Assembly: GCF_050589625.1 (NCBI RefSeq) | Contig: NZ_JBNGOP010000017.1 | Span: forward strand, 48,702 to 112,701 | DNA from: Pelagihabitans sp947500445 | GTDB taxonomy: Bacteria > Bacteroidota > Bacteroidia > Flavobacteriales > Flavobacteriaceae | DNA length: 64,000 nt | Direction of reading: 5' to 3' | Shown here: piece after piece, positions 35,742-44,582 of the stretch | Layout: every line of letters begins with the position of its first letter | How positions within the stretch are numbered: the stretch's first letter is position 1 | Program-made: the position numbers and the translations under genes | The notes under the pieces: generated by a model | Database searches by the model: none | What the model was told of the DNA's origin: nothing | Seen by the model: only the letters and a program-made list of their open reading frames with translations

Positions 35742-36284
35742 ATGCAGGAAAAGGAACTTTTACAAAAATTACGGGACAAGGAATGTAAGAATGAGGCATT
35801 TCGCCATTTGGTGGGGCGCTATAAAGAACGGTTGTATCGCTTTATACGGAAAATGATCGTGGACCACCAGGATACCGATGAAGTATTACAGCTTACTTTT
35901 ATTAAAGTGTTCAAATATATCGACGGGTTTAAAGGAAATAGCAAATTGTATACTTGGTTGTTCACCATTGCCAGAAACGAGGCGCTATCCTTTTTGGAAA
36001 AAAAATCGAAACGGACCCATATGCCCATCGATATGTTGCACCAGAAGGGGATGCTGCGCCTTTCGGCAAATACCGATACGTACAGCGGCAATGAAATACA
36101 GTTAAAACTGCAGACCGCGGTTAGCCGGCTTCCCGAGAAACAACGGGAAGTTTTCAACATGAAATATTTCGATAAACTGCGATACAGTGAAATTGCCGAA
36201 ATAACGGGGACATCCGAAGGCGGGTTAAAGGCAAATTACCATTTGGCGGTAAAACGATTGAAACAATCCTTACAAGAAACTTAA
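35742..36284 (+). CDS. ECF-type RNA polymerase sigma factor
   Basis: 180 aa from ATG 35742; the frame extends into the DUF1501 gene (35703) but the internal ATG matches the family start. Region 2 spans about 20-90 (LYRFIRKMIVDHQDTDEVLQ, the core-binding helix, and YTWLFTIARNEALSFL) and region 4 spans about 120-175 (RLPEKQREVFNMKYFDKLRY then SEIAEITGTSEGGLKANYHL helix-turn-helix). It directs polymerase to a specialised promoter set. The next genes encode a membrane anti-sigma candidate and a small sensor. Confidence 0.95.
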   Translation: MQEKELLQKLRDKECKNEAFRHLVGRYKERLYRFIRKMIVDHQDTDEVLQLTFIKVFKYIDGFKGNSKLYTWLFTIARNEALSFLEKKSKRTHMPIDMLHQKGMLRLSANTDTYSGNEIQLKLQTAVSRLPEKQREVFNMKYFDKLRYSEIAEITGTSEGGLKANYHLAVKRLKQSLQET

Positions 36285-36294
36285 AAATAAAACA

Positions 36295-36846
36295 ATGCAT
36301 CGAAAAGAGATCGATCCGGAAAAAGAAAAGATAGCAGATGGCTTTGGACCTCCAGAGGCTTACCTGGATGCGTTTGAAGCGGATCTTTTTGAACAATTGG
36401 ACATCGAAGAGGAATTTGGGACCACCGAAGATGGTTTCGCGCCTTCCAAGGCATATCTCGACACACTCGAAAGCACCGTAATACAAGCCTATACGGAAAA
36501 TGGGCGACAAAACGACGCTGGCCCCATACCCTTGGAAAAAAAGCGGAAACGCGTCGTCCCCTTATGGTGGTATGCCTCGGGTATTGCTGCAGGACTGCTG
36601 TTTTTGATGATGTTATGGAAACCGAACGATCAAAAAGACGCTACCATTGATTTTGCAAGTTTAGGACAGGCGGAAACCTCCTATTACCTGCAGCAGGAAC
36701 AATACTTTTTTACCGATTCCGATCTGGAAATACTCCTCTCCGATTCCGTTTACGACATGGAAATCGAAGATGAACTGATACAAGAAGGCCTATACGACTA
36801 CCTTTTGGATATAGAAGTGGACGCCACACAAAACCTTACACCATGA
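36295..36846 (+). CDS. Putative anti-sigma factor, single-span membrane protein
   Basis: 183 aa. Cytoplasmic N-terminal part (1-85), one transmembrane helix (WWYASGIAAGLLFLMMLW, about 91-108) and an acidic periplasmic tail. Position right after the sigma gene and this topology are those of an anti-sigma factor. There is no zinc-binding ZAS motif. The cytoplasmic part holds a short internal duplication: residues 15-35 and 46-66 share DGF-x-P-x-x-A-Y-L-D-x-x-E. Overlaps the next gene by 4 bp. Confidence 0.7.
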   Translation: MHRKEIDPEKEKIADGFGPPEAYLDAFEADLFEQLDIEEEFGTTEDGFAPSKAYLDTLESTVIQAYTENGRQNDAGPIPLEKKRKRVVPLWWYASGIAAGLLFLMMLWKPNDQKDATIDFASLGQAETSYYLQQEQYFFTDSDLEILLSDSVYDMEIEDELIQEGLYDYLLDIEVDATQNLTP

Positions 36847-37265
36847 AAAAAACCGTTCTATTATTCTTTTTACTCGGCACATTTGCCGTTACGGGGCAAA
36901 CACCCAAAGAACGTATCAAAGCGTTAAAAACATCATTCATTACCAGGGAACTGGATCTGGGCGCCAAAGAGGCTGCCGAATTTTGGCCCATATACTTCGA
37001 ATATGATGAAGCGCTCGAAAATACCAGACGCAAACAATCGCGGAAAATTCTGGAAGATTATAAAAATATAGACACCATGACCGACGAAAAAGCCCGGGCC
37101 GTGGTGAAGGAATATTTAAAAGCCGAAGCCGCGCTGTTGAAAGCGCAACAAGATCTTATCGATAATTTGGCGGGCGTGCTGCCGGATGTAAAAATATTAC
37201 GCTTGCTACGTGCCGAAAAAGCCTTTAATCAAAGAATGTTACAACGCTTAAAAAACAGAAATTGA
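36843..37265 (+). CDS. Small periplasmic sensor of an ECF system (Spy-like)
   Basis: 140 aa with a signal peptide (MKKTVLLFFLLGTFAVTG, cleaved before QT). The mature protein is helical: ERIKALKTSFITRELDLGAK, EAAEFWPIYFEYDEALENTR and a long C-terminal helix. This pattern (ITREL.L...EA..FWP.Y..Y) is that of proteins annotated in Bacteroidota as sensor of ECF-type sigma factor, related to Spy. Translationally coupled to the anti-sigma gene. It closes the cassette; a copy of the dispersed repeat begins within its stop codon. Confidence 0.82.
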   Translation: MKKTVLLFFLLGTFAVTGQTPKERIKALKTSFITRELDLGAKEAAEFWPIYFEYDEALENTRRKQSRKILEDYKNIDTMTDEKARAVVKEYLKAEAALLKAQQDLIDNLAGVLPDVKILRLLRAEKAFNQRMLQRLKNRN

Positions 37266-37393
37266 TATGAAATGAGCATAAACTTTTTTAAGTATACCCT
37301 ACCGAGATGATTAAAATAAGTTTATGCGAATTACTGAATGTGCAGAAATTTTTAGTTTCTTCATTTTCAGTAAACTACAAAATTTTAAACAGA
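37262..37393 (+). repeat. Dispersed repeat, copy B, split by a 66-bp insertion
   Basis: TTGATATGAAATGAGCA (37262-37278) and the 52 bp at 37342-37393 correspond to one continuous stretch at 14250-14314 (copy A). The extra 66 bp (37279-37344) end in GCA, repeating the GCA before the insertion point. The right end of copy B supplies the A of the dehalogenase ATG. Confidence 0.8.
37276..37327. repeat. Near-perfect inverted repeat inside the insertion
   Basis: GCATAAACTTTTTTAA and TTAAAATAAGTTTATGC are reverse complements with one extra base, separated by about 19 bp. Could fold into a stem of about 16 bp; it may also end transcription of the sigma cassette, but no U-tract follows. Confidence 0.7.
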
Positions 37394-38406
37394 TGAAAAA
37401 TAACCTAACGCTCGTTTTTTTGTTGCTCTTGATCGGTATCATCGGTTGTTCAACGGATAACGATAGCGAGTCCCCTCAAGAACCCGTTCAAGAACCTGTT
37501 TCCGAGGAGAACACCATTGAGGTGTTAAAAACGCCTTTGGAACGCTTTCAAGGTTTGCCCGATTACCCTTGGGAACCAAAATACGTTACGGTAATGCCAT
37601 ACGATCTGGAAATGCATTACGTGGAGGCCGGCCCCGCTGATGGCCAAATTGTGCTGTTATTGCACGGCAATCCAAATTGGGGTTACGGCCTAAGGGAACT
37701 CATTGCGCTGTTCGCCGAAAATGGATACCATGTATATGCCCCGGACCTCATCGGTTTTGGGAAAAGTGACAAACCCGTTTCGAGAAGCGTACATACCTAT
37801 GATAACCAGGAAGCATGGATCACCTCCTTTGTAAAGGCACTGGACCTGAAAGAGGTGTACCTCCACTGTCAAGATTGGGGAGGATTGATCGGCCTACGGG
37901 TCGCTATCGAAAACCCGGAACGTTTTAAAAGTGTTGCCATTTCCAATACGGACCTCCCAACGGGCGATAATGTTTCCGAGACTTTTTTAAATTGGCAGGT
38001 ATTCTCCCAAACGGTACCCACCTACTCCTTTACGGTACAGTCCGCAACTTTTTCCCCGTTGTCCAACGCGGAACTGGTGGCCTTTGATGCTCCTTTTCCC
38101 GAAGAATCCTATAAGGCCGGGCCTAGGCAATTGCCCTTGGCAGTGCCCACGGACCCCAACGTGGAAGACGCTCAAAAAAATAGCGTCCTATGGGAAAAAT
38201 GGGAACAATGGGAAAAACCGTTCCTGACTATTTTTTCCGTTGATGACAACATCAGCCCCGACGCGGAGAAGCGATTTCAGGAGCGTATTCCAGGTGCCCA
38301 GAACCAGCCGCACACGCTGCTGCCCGATACGGGTCATTTCATTCGCGAAGACGAACCGGAAATGATGTTCGAACTGCTCGACGCTTTTTTTGAGTCTGGG
38401 CAATAG
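37393..38406 (+). CDS. Haloalkane dehalogenase-like lipoprotein (alpha/beta hydrolase)
   Basis: 337 aa from ATG 37393, giving a lipoprotein signal with Cys19 (LIGIIGCS); the frame reaches back to 37324. Hydrolase fold with HGNPNW (91-96), nucleophile elbow CQDWGG (D161, with W162 as halide ligand), acid Asp near 284-285 (FSVDDN) and His315 (DTGHFI). The cap segment FDAPFPEESYKAGPRQLP (231-248) is typical of the DhlA-type (HLD-I) subfamily, which cleaves carbon-halogen bonds. Most such enzymes are cytoplasmic or periplasmic; a lipid anchor is unusual. Substrate not predictable. Confidence 0.82.
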   Translation: MKNNLTLVFLLLLIGIIGCSTDNDSESPQEPVQEPVSEENTIEVLKTPLERFQGLPDYPWEPKYVTVMPYDLEMHYVEAGPADGQIVLLLHGNPNWGYGLRELIALFAENGYHVYAPDLIGFGKSDKPVSRSVHTYDNQEAWITSFVKALDLKEVYLHCQDWGGLIGLRVAIENPERFKSVAISNTDLPTGDNVSETFLNWQVFSQTVPTYSFTVQSATFSPLSNAELVAFDAPFPEESYKAGPRQLPLAVPTDPNVEDAQKNSVLWEKWEQWEKPFLTIFSVDDNISPDAEKRFQERIPGAQNQPHTLLPDTGHFIREDEPEMMFELLDAFFESGQ

Positions 38407-38526
38407 TCTATTTTACATATGGTTTTTGTAAGCCGTTCTCAGGGAAATCGTATATGCTTACTGGGCCTTGGATAGTGGAGAAGAAGTATTTTTCCCGTAA
38501 ATTCACCGGCGCAATACCACTTTTAC

Positions 38527-39540
38527 GTGAAACTTACCAATTTCATCGACAGACTTAAGGAGGTTAATTCCCTTTCCAAACACGAGCAGCTGGTCCTGGG
38601 AATTATTGACGCCATCAACTCCGGCCATTTAAAGGTAGGGCATCAATTGCCCTCCATAAACATCATGGTGGACGAGGTGGGCTTCGCAAGAAAAACGATT
38701 GTCAAAGCCTATGAGGAACTTAAGGGCAAAGGCTTGATCGAGTCGAAAAAGACCAAAGGATATTTTGTAATTAGCGATAAAACGGAGCGCTACCTTAAAA
38801 TTGCGTTGATCTTGTATTCCTTTCAACGCTTCCAACAGGAGTTCTACAACTCGCTTCGAAAGCAATTTGGTGATTCGGTACAGATCGATGTCTTTTTCCA
38901 TCACAACAATGATGATGTATTTGAAACCATCTATGCCAATATCAGTGGCAAATACGGCATGTACATAGTCTCGCCGATCGAAAGTGAGCGCAGCAGGCGA
39001 TTGCTTGGTACGCTAGCTCCGGAAAAACTACTGATTGTCGACCGTTTCATCGATTTGGGCAATACCTATTCTTACGTGACCCAAGAGTTTGAAAAAAGTA
39101 CCTACGACAACTTAGTGCATTTAAAACATAAAATTAAAAAGTATAAACGGCTGGTCCTTTTTTTCCGGAACGACCGCGATTATCCAGCGGGAATATTACG
39201 ATCCTTTCGAAACTTTTGCAGTGATCATGGACTGCCTTTCGACGTTTTAGAACAATATGAACCTGATAGTGTCGCCAAAGATCGGCTTTACCTGTTTATA
39301 AATGATTCCGATCTATGGTCCTTGTTAAAGGACTGCCGTAACAATGATTTTAGAATCGGTAAAGATTTGGGCGTACTGTCCTTTAACGACCATATTGTAA
39401 AAGAAATCATATCCGGGGGCATTACCACCATATCTACGGACTTTAAGGAAATGGCCCGTGATACCGCGACCAACATCCGTAACCTGAGCGGCCTAAAAAC
39501 GATAGTTCCCACAACTTTGATAGATCGGGGATCGCTATAA
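38527..39540 (+). CDS. GntR-family regulator with LacI-like ligand domain
   Basis: 337 aa, starting at GTG 38527 (no nearby ATG). N-terminal GntR winged helix (about 12-80: GIIDAINSGHLKVGHQLPSI, then ARKTIVKAYEELKGKGLIES). The remaining 250 residues follow the periplasmic-binding-protein/LacI effector fold (GVLSFNDHIVKEIISGGITT near the C-terminus), the AraR-like architecture used by sugar regulators. It lies directly upstream of and in line with the SusC/SusD genes, so it probably controls the galactoside locus in response to a sugar. Confidence 0.88.
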   Translation: MKLTNFIDRLKEVNSLSKHEQLVLGIIDAINSGHLKVGHQLPSINIMVDEVGFARKTIVKAYEELKGKGLIESKKTKGYFVISDKTERYLKIALILYSFQRFQQEFYNSLRKQFGDSVQIDVFFHHNNDDVFETIYANISGKYGMYIVSPIESERSRRLLGTLAPEKLLIVDRFIDLGNTYSYVTQEFEKSTYDNLVHLKHKIKKYKRLVLFFRNDRDYPAGILRSFRNFCSDHGLPFDVLEQYEPDSVAKDRLYLFINDSDLWSLLKDCRNNDFRIGKDLGVLSFNDHIVKEIISGGITTISTDFKEMARDTATNIRNLSGLKTIVPTTLIDRGSL

Positions 39541-39642
39541 ATACGACACCTCCCCTAATTGAAGCTTTCCTAGTATTCTCACCTTTAATTGTTAAAATCT
39601 TATTTTTTATGCCCTAAAAATATTTTATCATCATTTTTTTTC

Positions 39643-39650
39643 TACATTTG
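39643..39650 (+). promoter_or_regulatory. -7 element upstream of susC-like gene
   Basis: TACATTTG matches TAnnTTTG, 56 bp before the SusC ATG, after a long T-tract. No TTG -33 element is visible, as in many regulated promoters. Confidence 0.6.
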
Positions 39651-39706
39651 ACAAGTAGCATAGACTATCATAGTACACTAATTAATCTGAACTTAAAGCA
39701 TCACTT

Positions 39707-42700
39707 ATGAAAACAAACCGCTTCAAAGGGCTATTATCGGTATTGGCCCTCTTGTTCATGGTTACCGTCGTAGCGCAGGAAACCACGGTCTCCGGAACCG
39801 TATCGGATGACCAAGGTCCCCTACCGGGCGTGAACATTGTAGAAAAAGGCACCACAAATGGTGTTACTACTGATTTTGATGGAAACTACAGTATCGGTGT
39901 TGGCGAAAATGCCATATTGGTATTTAGTTACATTGGGTATCAAACCCAAGAAGTACCCGTGGCCGGGCAAAGCACGATCGACCAACTCATGAATCCGGAT
40001 ACCCAAGCATTGGACGAAGTGGTCATCGTAGGTTATGGTACTTCTAATAAGCGTGAACTTACGGGCTCCGTAGCTACGATAAAAAAAGATGCTATCGTAA
40101 ATGTAGTGGCCAGTAACCCTACAACTTCGCTGCAAGGGCAACTCGCCGGTGTTCAGGTAGAAAGTTTTGGAGGACAGCCCGGCGGTAGCGCCAATGTGTT
40201 CATTCGAGGGGTAAACTCGCTCAGCAACGCAGCACCGCTTTATGTAGTGGACGGTCTGTTCGTAGATAATATGGACTACATCAACCCCAACGACATTCAG
40301 GATATTTCGGTATTGAAGGATGCGGCGGCCTCCGCCATATATGGTGCCAGGGCGGCCAACGGGGTTATTCTCATAAAAACCAACCATGGCCGAACGGGTC
40401 AGGGCATACAAGTGGACTTCAGGTCCCGTATCGGGTTCGATACGCCAAGCAAACAGTTGGACTATGTTAACGGATCACAGTACACCGATTACCTGAACCA
40501 GCGTTTTGAAAATGATGGGGAGTCCACTCGAGTGGATTGGAACGGTGTGGATACCGATTGGCAGGACGAAAATTTAAGTTCTGGGGTCGTACAGGAAATG
40601 GGATTTGGTATTTCGGGCGGTGGTGAGGACGCCTCCTTCTACGCCTCCGGAAACTATTTTGATCAAGACGGTATTTTGGTCGGTTCCGGGTTCCGAAGAA
40701 TCAACTTTAGGGTGAACAGCCAATTCAATTTTGGTAAATTCAGATTAACGGAATCCCTTGGTATTACGGAAGGGCGCCTACAAGAAAACAACTGGTTCGG
40801 TTGGGACGGGGTGTCCGTTCCCACCCTCCGTTTACGAAACGAGGCCAATGACGGCGGTTTTGAGGCTCCCTTTGCCGATATACACGGTCCTGGCGGTGTA
40901 AACCAATATGGACTTGCCACTTTGGAAGACAACCTTGTTACGACAAGAACCATTTTTGGAGGTGCAAAACTGGACTACGAAGTCACTGACGGCCTTACCG
41001 CTTCCATCAACTTTGGGATGGATTACGTAGTGACCAACGCCTTTCAGTTTACCCCCACCTTTTTCATGAGCGATGTGGACGCGGTTCTGAACGTCAACCA
41101 ACAAAACGATCTGACCGATTTTCGGCAAGAGGACATCAATGTGCTCGTAGAACCGACCGTAAATTATGAGAAGGAATTCGGAAACCACAAAATCGGTGCC
41201 GTACTCGGGTACACCTTTTTTAAGGAGTCGCAAAAAAGCAACGGTGTTTTTGGTCAAGGAACCCCCACCAACGACATTCGGACCATCAGCGCCTTGGCTG
41301 CCAGTGACGAGCTGGTATTGTTAGGGGCCAACAACGAGGCGGGACTGGAATCCTACTTTGGGCGCTTCAATTATAACTATGACGGTAAATACATTTTTTC
41401 GGCGACATTGCGTAGGGATGCCTCCTCGCGATTTGCAGCGGACAATCAGGTGGGGTATTTTCCTTCCTTCTCCGGTGCATGGAACATCAGTGATGAAGGC
41501 TTTTTTGATTCGGAAAAAATCAACTTTCTTAAACTAAGGGCCTCTTATGGGGAACTGGGATCATATCCGGATATTTTCTATCCCACTGAAGCCGTGTTTT
41601 TGGCCAACCAATCCAATACTTCTTTCGGAGGGGCTTTGGCGACGGGCTTGGCACAGACTACCTTGGCTGACCCAAGCCTGATATGGGAGACTACAAAAAC
41701 CTTCGATATTGGTGTGGACATGTCTTTTCTGGATAACAAATTTTTCTTGACCACGGACTATTTCTCCAAAAATATTGAAGATGTATTGGTGGCCATCAAC
41801 CTGCCATCTACCAGTGGTGTAAGCTTACCGGTCACCCGAAACGCCGGTACCTTGATCAATCGCGGTCTTGAAGTGGACCTTACCTACCGAAAGTCGGAAG
41901 GGGATTTTAATTTTGCCGTAGGAACCAATTTTGCCTTCAACTTGGAGAGCAAGGCCGATGAAATTCCAAATCCGATTTTAGGGCCTGCCATTGACGAAGA
42001 CCTAAGGGTCGTCAACAGAACACTTGCCGGACAACCTATCGGTGCCTATTATGGTTTTATCGTTGAGGACAGGGTAGATCCCACAACGGGAGATTTTGTT
42101 CGGGTAGATGTTGATGGTAACGGTGAAATAGATGCCGATGACCAAACGATCATCGGGGACCCCACGCCCGACTTTACCTATGGTATCAATTTGGACGGGA
42201 CCTACAAACAATGGGATTTTAGACTGGCCTTTAACGGTGTTCAGGGAAATGAAATATACAACCTGGCACGATACTACAGTATCCTCTGGCAGGATGGTGG
42301 AAAGCTCACCGATGTATTGAACTCGTGGACACCTAGCAATACCGATACCAATATTCCAAGGGCATCGATCTCCGACCCGGCAGGAAACAAGGCACCTTCT
42401 TCGTTCTTTGTGGAAGACGGTTCTTATTTTAGGTTAAAAAACATAGACCTTGGATATACCTTTAACGACGATTTCTTTAAGGTGGATTGGGTAAAGAACG
42501 TACGCTTGTCGTTGAACGTTCAAAATGTATTCGTACTTACCGGATACAGCGGGTACGATCCCGACGTATCTTCCACAAACGGCGGTCGTGCCAACCGAAA
42601 CACCGGTGTCCCCGGTTTGCGGGCACCTGTGAACCCTCTATTGGGAAGGGGTCTCGATGCGAGGGCCTACCCTAATGCAAGAACTTTTATGCTTGGTGTA

Positions 42701-42715
42701 CAAGCCACTTTTTAA
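39707..42715 (+). CDS. SusC/RagA family TonB-dependent outer-membrane transporter
   Basis: 1002 aa. Signal peptide 1-23 (LLSVLALLFMVTVVAQ), carboxypeptidase-regulatory-like domain (about 27-105: VSGTVSDDQGPLPGVNIVEK), plug (about 112-225: DEVVIVGYGTSNKRELTGSV, and the SusC signature LKDAAASAIYGARAANGVI), then a 22-strand barrel ending in Phe (FMLGVQATF). Imports oligosaccharide with energy from TonB. Forms the uptake complex with the SusD-like lipoprotein encoded 9 nt downstream. The alpha-galactosidase and galactokinase genes that follow point to an alpha-galactoside as cargo. Confidence 0.95.
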   Translation: MKTNRFKGLLSVLALLFMVTVVAQETTVSGTVSDDQGPLPGVNIVEKGTTNGVTTDFDGNYSIGVGENAILVFSYIGYQTQEVPVAGQSTIDQLMNPDTQALDEVVIVGYGTSNKRELTGSVATIKKDAIVNVVASNPTTSLQGQLAGVQVESFGGQPGGSANVFIRGVNSLSNAAPLYVVDGLFVDNMDYINPNDIQDISVLKDAAASAIYGARAANGVILIKTNHGRTGQGIQVDFRSRIGFDTPSKQLDYVNGSQYTDYLNQRFENDGESTRVDWNGVDTDWQDENLSSGVVQEMGFGISGGGEDASFYASGNYFDQDGILVGSGFRRINFRVNSQFNFGKFRLTESLGITEGRLQENNWFGWDGVSVPTLRLRNEANDGGFEAPFADIHGPGGVNQYGLATLEDNLVTTRTIFGGAKLDYEVTDGLTASINFGMDYVVTNAFQFTPTFFMSDVDAVLNVNQQNDLTDFRQEDINVLVEPTVNYEKEFGNHKIGAVLGYTFFKESQKSNGVFGQGTPTNDIRTISALAASDELVLLGANNEAGLESYFGRFNYNYDGKYIFSATLRRDASSRFAADNQVGYFPSFSGAWNISDEGFFDSEKINFLKLRASYGELGSYPDIFYPTEAVFLANQSNTSFGGALATGLAQTTLADPSLIWETTKTFDIGVDMSFLDNKFFLTTDYFSKNIEDVLVAINLPSTSGVSLPVTRNAGTLINRGLEVDLTYRKSEGDFNFAVGTNFAFNLESKADEIPNPILGPAIDEDLRVVNRTLAGQPIGAYYGFIVEDRVDPTTGDFVRVDVDGNGEIDADDQTIIGDPTPDFTYGINLDGTYKQWDFRLAFNGVQGNEIYNLARYYSILWQDGGKLTDVLNSWTPSNTDTNIPRASISDPAGNKAPSSFFVEDGSYFRLKNIDLGYTFNDDFFKVDWVKNVRLSLNVQNVFVLTGYSGYDPDVSSTNGGRANRNTGVPGLRAPVNPLLGRGLDARAYPNARTFMLGVQATF

Positions 42716-42724
42716 AATAAAAAA

Positions 42725-44296
42725 ATGATAACGATGATAAAGAATGTAAAATTTCGATTTCCCGGAGCGCTCTTCTTGTCCTTCCTGTTGACATTGGGAT
42801 GTTCCGATGAACTATTGGACCAACAGAACAACAACGCCACTTCTACCGAAAACTTCGGTTCTACCGTGGCCCAAGTGGAAGCGGCGGTAAACGGTGCTTT
42901 TCACCCTATTACGGATACCTTCTTTTGGGGAAGGATCGTACATACCGGAGCCATGCTACGGTCGGACGAATTCAATATTTTTGATTTTGGCAGCAATACC
43001 GCAATGTCCACTTTTTTGGGAAATCCCGGTGATCGTTGGGCGGTAGAGCCTTGGCAACAGCTCTATAAATCCATAGCACGTTGCAACAACATTATCGCCA
43101 AGGTGAACGAAGAGGGAATACCGGACGCCGAAATTCGCAATCCCCTAGTCGGCCAAGCGTACTTTTTAAGAGCTTTCGATTATTGGTATCTGGTCAATTT
43201 ATACGGGAACGTTCCCCTGATTACCGAACTTCCCGACCTGGATAATCTGTTGGTAGAACAGACCGCTCCCGCCACCGTTTGGGAACAGATCATTTCCGAT
43301 CTTGAAGCAGCAGAAACCCTTTTACCGGAAACCTGGGACGGCGCCAACCTTGGTAGACCAACCTCTGGATCCGCCACGGCATTGAAAGGGAAAAGCTATT
43401 TGTACTTAGGGCAATGGCAAAATGCCCACCAAACCTTGAATACCCTTGTGGGTCGGTATAGCCTATTGCCCGCCGAACAGTATGAGGACAATTTTACGAC
43501 CACTAATGAGAACAATTCGGAATCGGTGTTCGAGCTTCAATTCTTAGGACAGACCACTTTTGTTTGGGGAACCGATATTCCGGGAACAGGGACCATGGGC
43601 AACTATCATATCGATTATGCCCCACCATCCAAATCTCCGGACCGTAGCCATTTGATCAATCCATGGTTACGGGACCTTTATGAGGCAGAAGGGGACGTCG
43701 TACGCCGCAATGCTTCCATTGTTTATGATTATGCCGGTGCCACGGGATACGGCGGTAGCGACTATACCACCGACTTTGCCGAAGACATTCAAGCAGCGGA
43801 TGACGCGGGATTGCCTGCCATATTCACTAGAAAGTACGCCGGGTTGGATCTTGGATCACGGGACCAAGTAGATTTTCTGGGAACCAACGTAGGAAACAAT
43901 TGGCGGATCATCCGGTATGCAGATGTGCTGTTAATGCTCGCCGAAGCCCTGAACGAGGATGGACAGACCCCAGCAGCAATTCCCTTTATCGACCAGGTAA
44001 GGGAACGTGCGGGACTCACCTTATTGGCCGATACCGACCCTACTATCGGTCAGGAAGACATGCGTACCGCCATTATCAACGAAAGGGCAATGGAACTTGC
44101 CATAGAGGGACATCGTTTCTTTGATTTGGTTCGATGGGGACTCGCCGATGATTACTTGGGCGCAACATCCCTTCACGGACCACATCCGAAATCGATCAGT
44201 GGAGGTGTTTTTGAACTTGGCAAACATGAATTGGTATGGATACCGAACTCTGAAATAGATGCTAACGGCAACCTAGATCAGAATCCAGGTTATTGA
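42725..44296 (+). CDS. SusD/RagB family outer-membrane lipoprotein
   Basis: 523 aa. Lipobox SFLLTLGC with Cys26; ATG 42734 is an alternative start. Helical SusD fold: N-terminal TPR-like region (EAAVNGAFHPITDTFFWGRI, QLYKSIARCNNIIAKVN, QAYFLRAFDYWYLVNLYGN VP motif of the family) and the C-terminal RagB/SusD domain (RYADVLLMLAEALNE, INERAMELAIEGHRFFDLVR). Caps the SusC barrel on the cell surface and captures the glycan. Followed by a terminator. Confidence 0.95.
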   Translation: MITMIKNVKFRFPGALFLSFLLTLGCSDELLDQQNNNATSTENFGSTVAQVEAAVNGAFHPITDTFFWGRIVHTGAMLRSDEFNIFDFGSNTAMSTFLGNPGDRWAVEPWQQLYKSIARCNNIIAKVNEEGIPDAEIRNPLVGQAYFLRAFDYWYLVNLYGNVPLITELPDLDNLLVEQTAPATVWEQIISDLEAAETLLPETWDGANLGRPTSGSATALKGKSYLYLGQWQNAHQTLNTLVGRYSLLPAEQYEDNFTTTNENNSESVFELQFLGQTTFVWGTDIPGTGTMGNYHIDYAPPSKSPDRSHLINPWLRDLYEAEGDVVRRNASIVYDYAGATGYGGSDYTTDFAEDIQAADDAGLPAIFTRKYAGLDLGSRDQVDFLGTNVGNNWRIIRYADVLLMLAEALNEDGQTPAAIPFIDQVRERAGLTLLADTDPTIGQEDMRTAIINERAMELAIEGHRFFDLVRWGLADDYLGATSLHGPHPKSISGGVFELGKHELVWIPNSEIDANGNLDQNPGY

Positions 44297-44344
44297 GCAA
44301 TAAGAGACTTTCAAATTGAGTTAGTTTAAATAGCGAGTTGTCCG

Positions 44345-44376
44345 AAGGGCCAAGCGATATATTGCTTGGCTCTTTT
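44345..44376 (+). terminator. Terminator after the susD-like gene
   Basis: GCCAAGC / GCTTGGC stem (44349-44355, 44364-44370), extended by G-U, G-C and A-T pairs, 8-nt loop, followed by CTTTT. The U-tract is short, so some read-through into the alpha-galactosidase gene is possible. Confidence 0.65.
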
Positions 44377-44582
44377 GACAAAGCCAATGTACCCAAAGCG
44401 ACCCGGGGATACCAGAAAGCCAATTGTACCCCTTATCAATGGTTTAAAAAACCCAGTTTTAGTAATATATTCCGTGCGTATGTCGCCAAACACTTTTAAA
44501 GAGAATAGTGCAAGTATGAAATTTGTAGCTGAATGTTACAACTTAATTCTAAAGGGACAGCTTTAAAAACCAAAAGCGGAAA

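Noticed and set aside
39821..40411. 196-codon frame antisense to the SusC gene
   Set aside because: Shadow frame; the SusC reading is certain here.
44366..44566. 66-codon frame between the SusD and alpha-galactosidase genes
   Set aside because: Starts inside the terminator stem and has no protein-like pattern.
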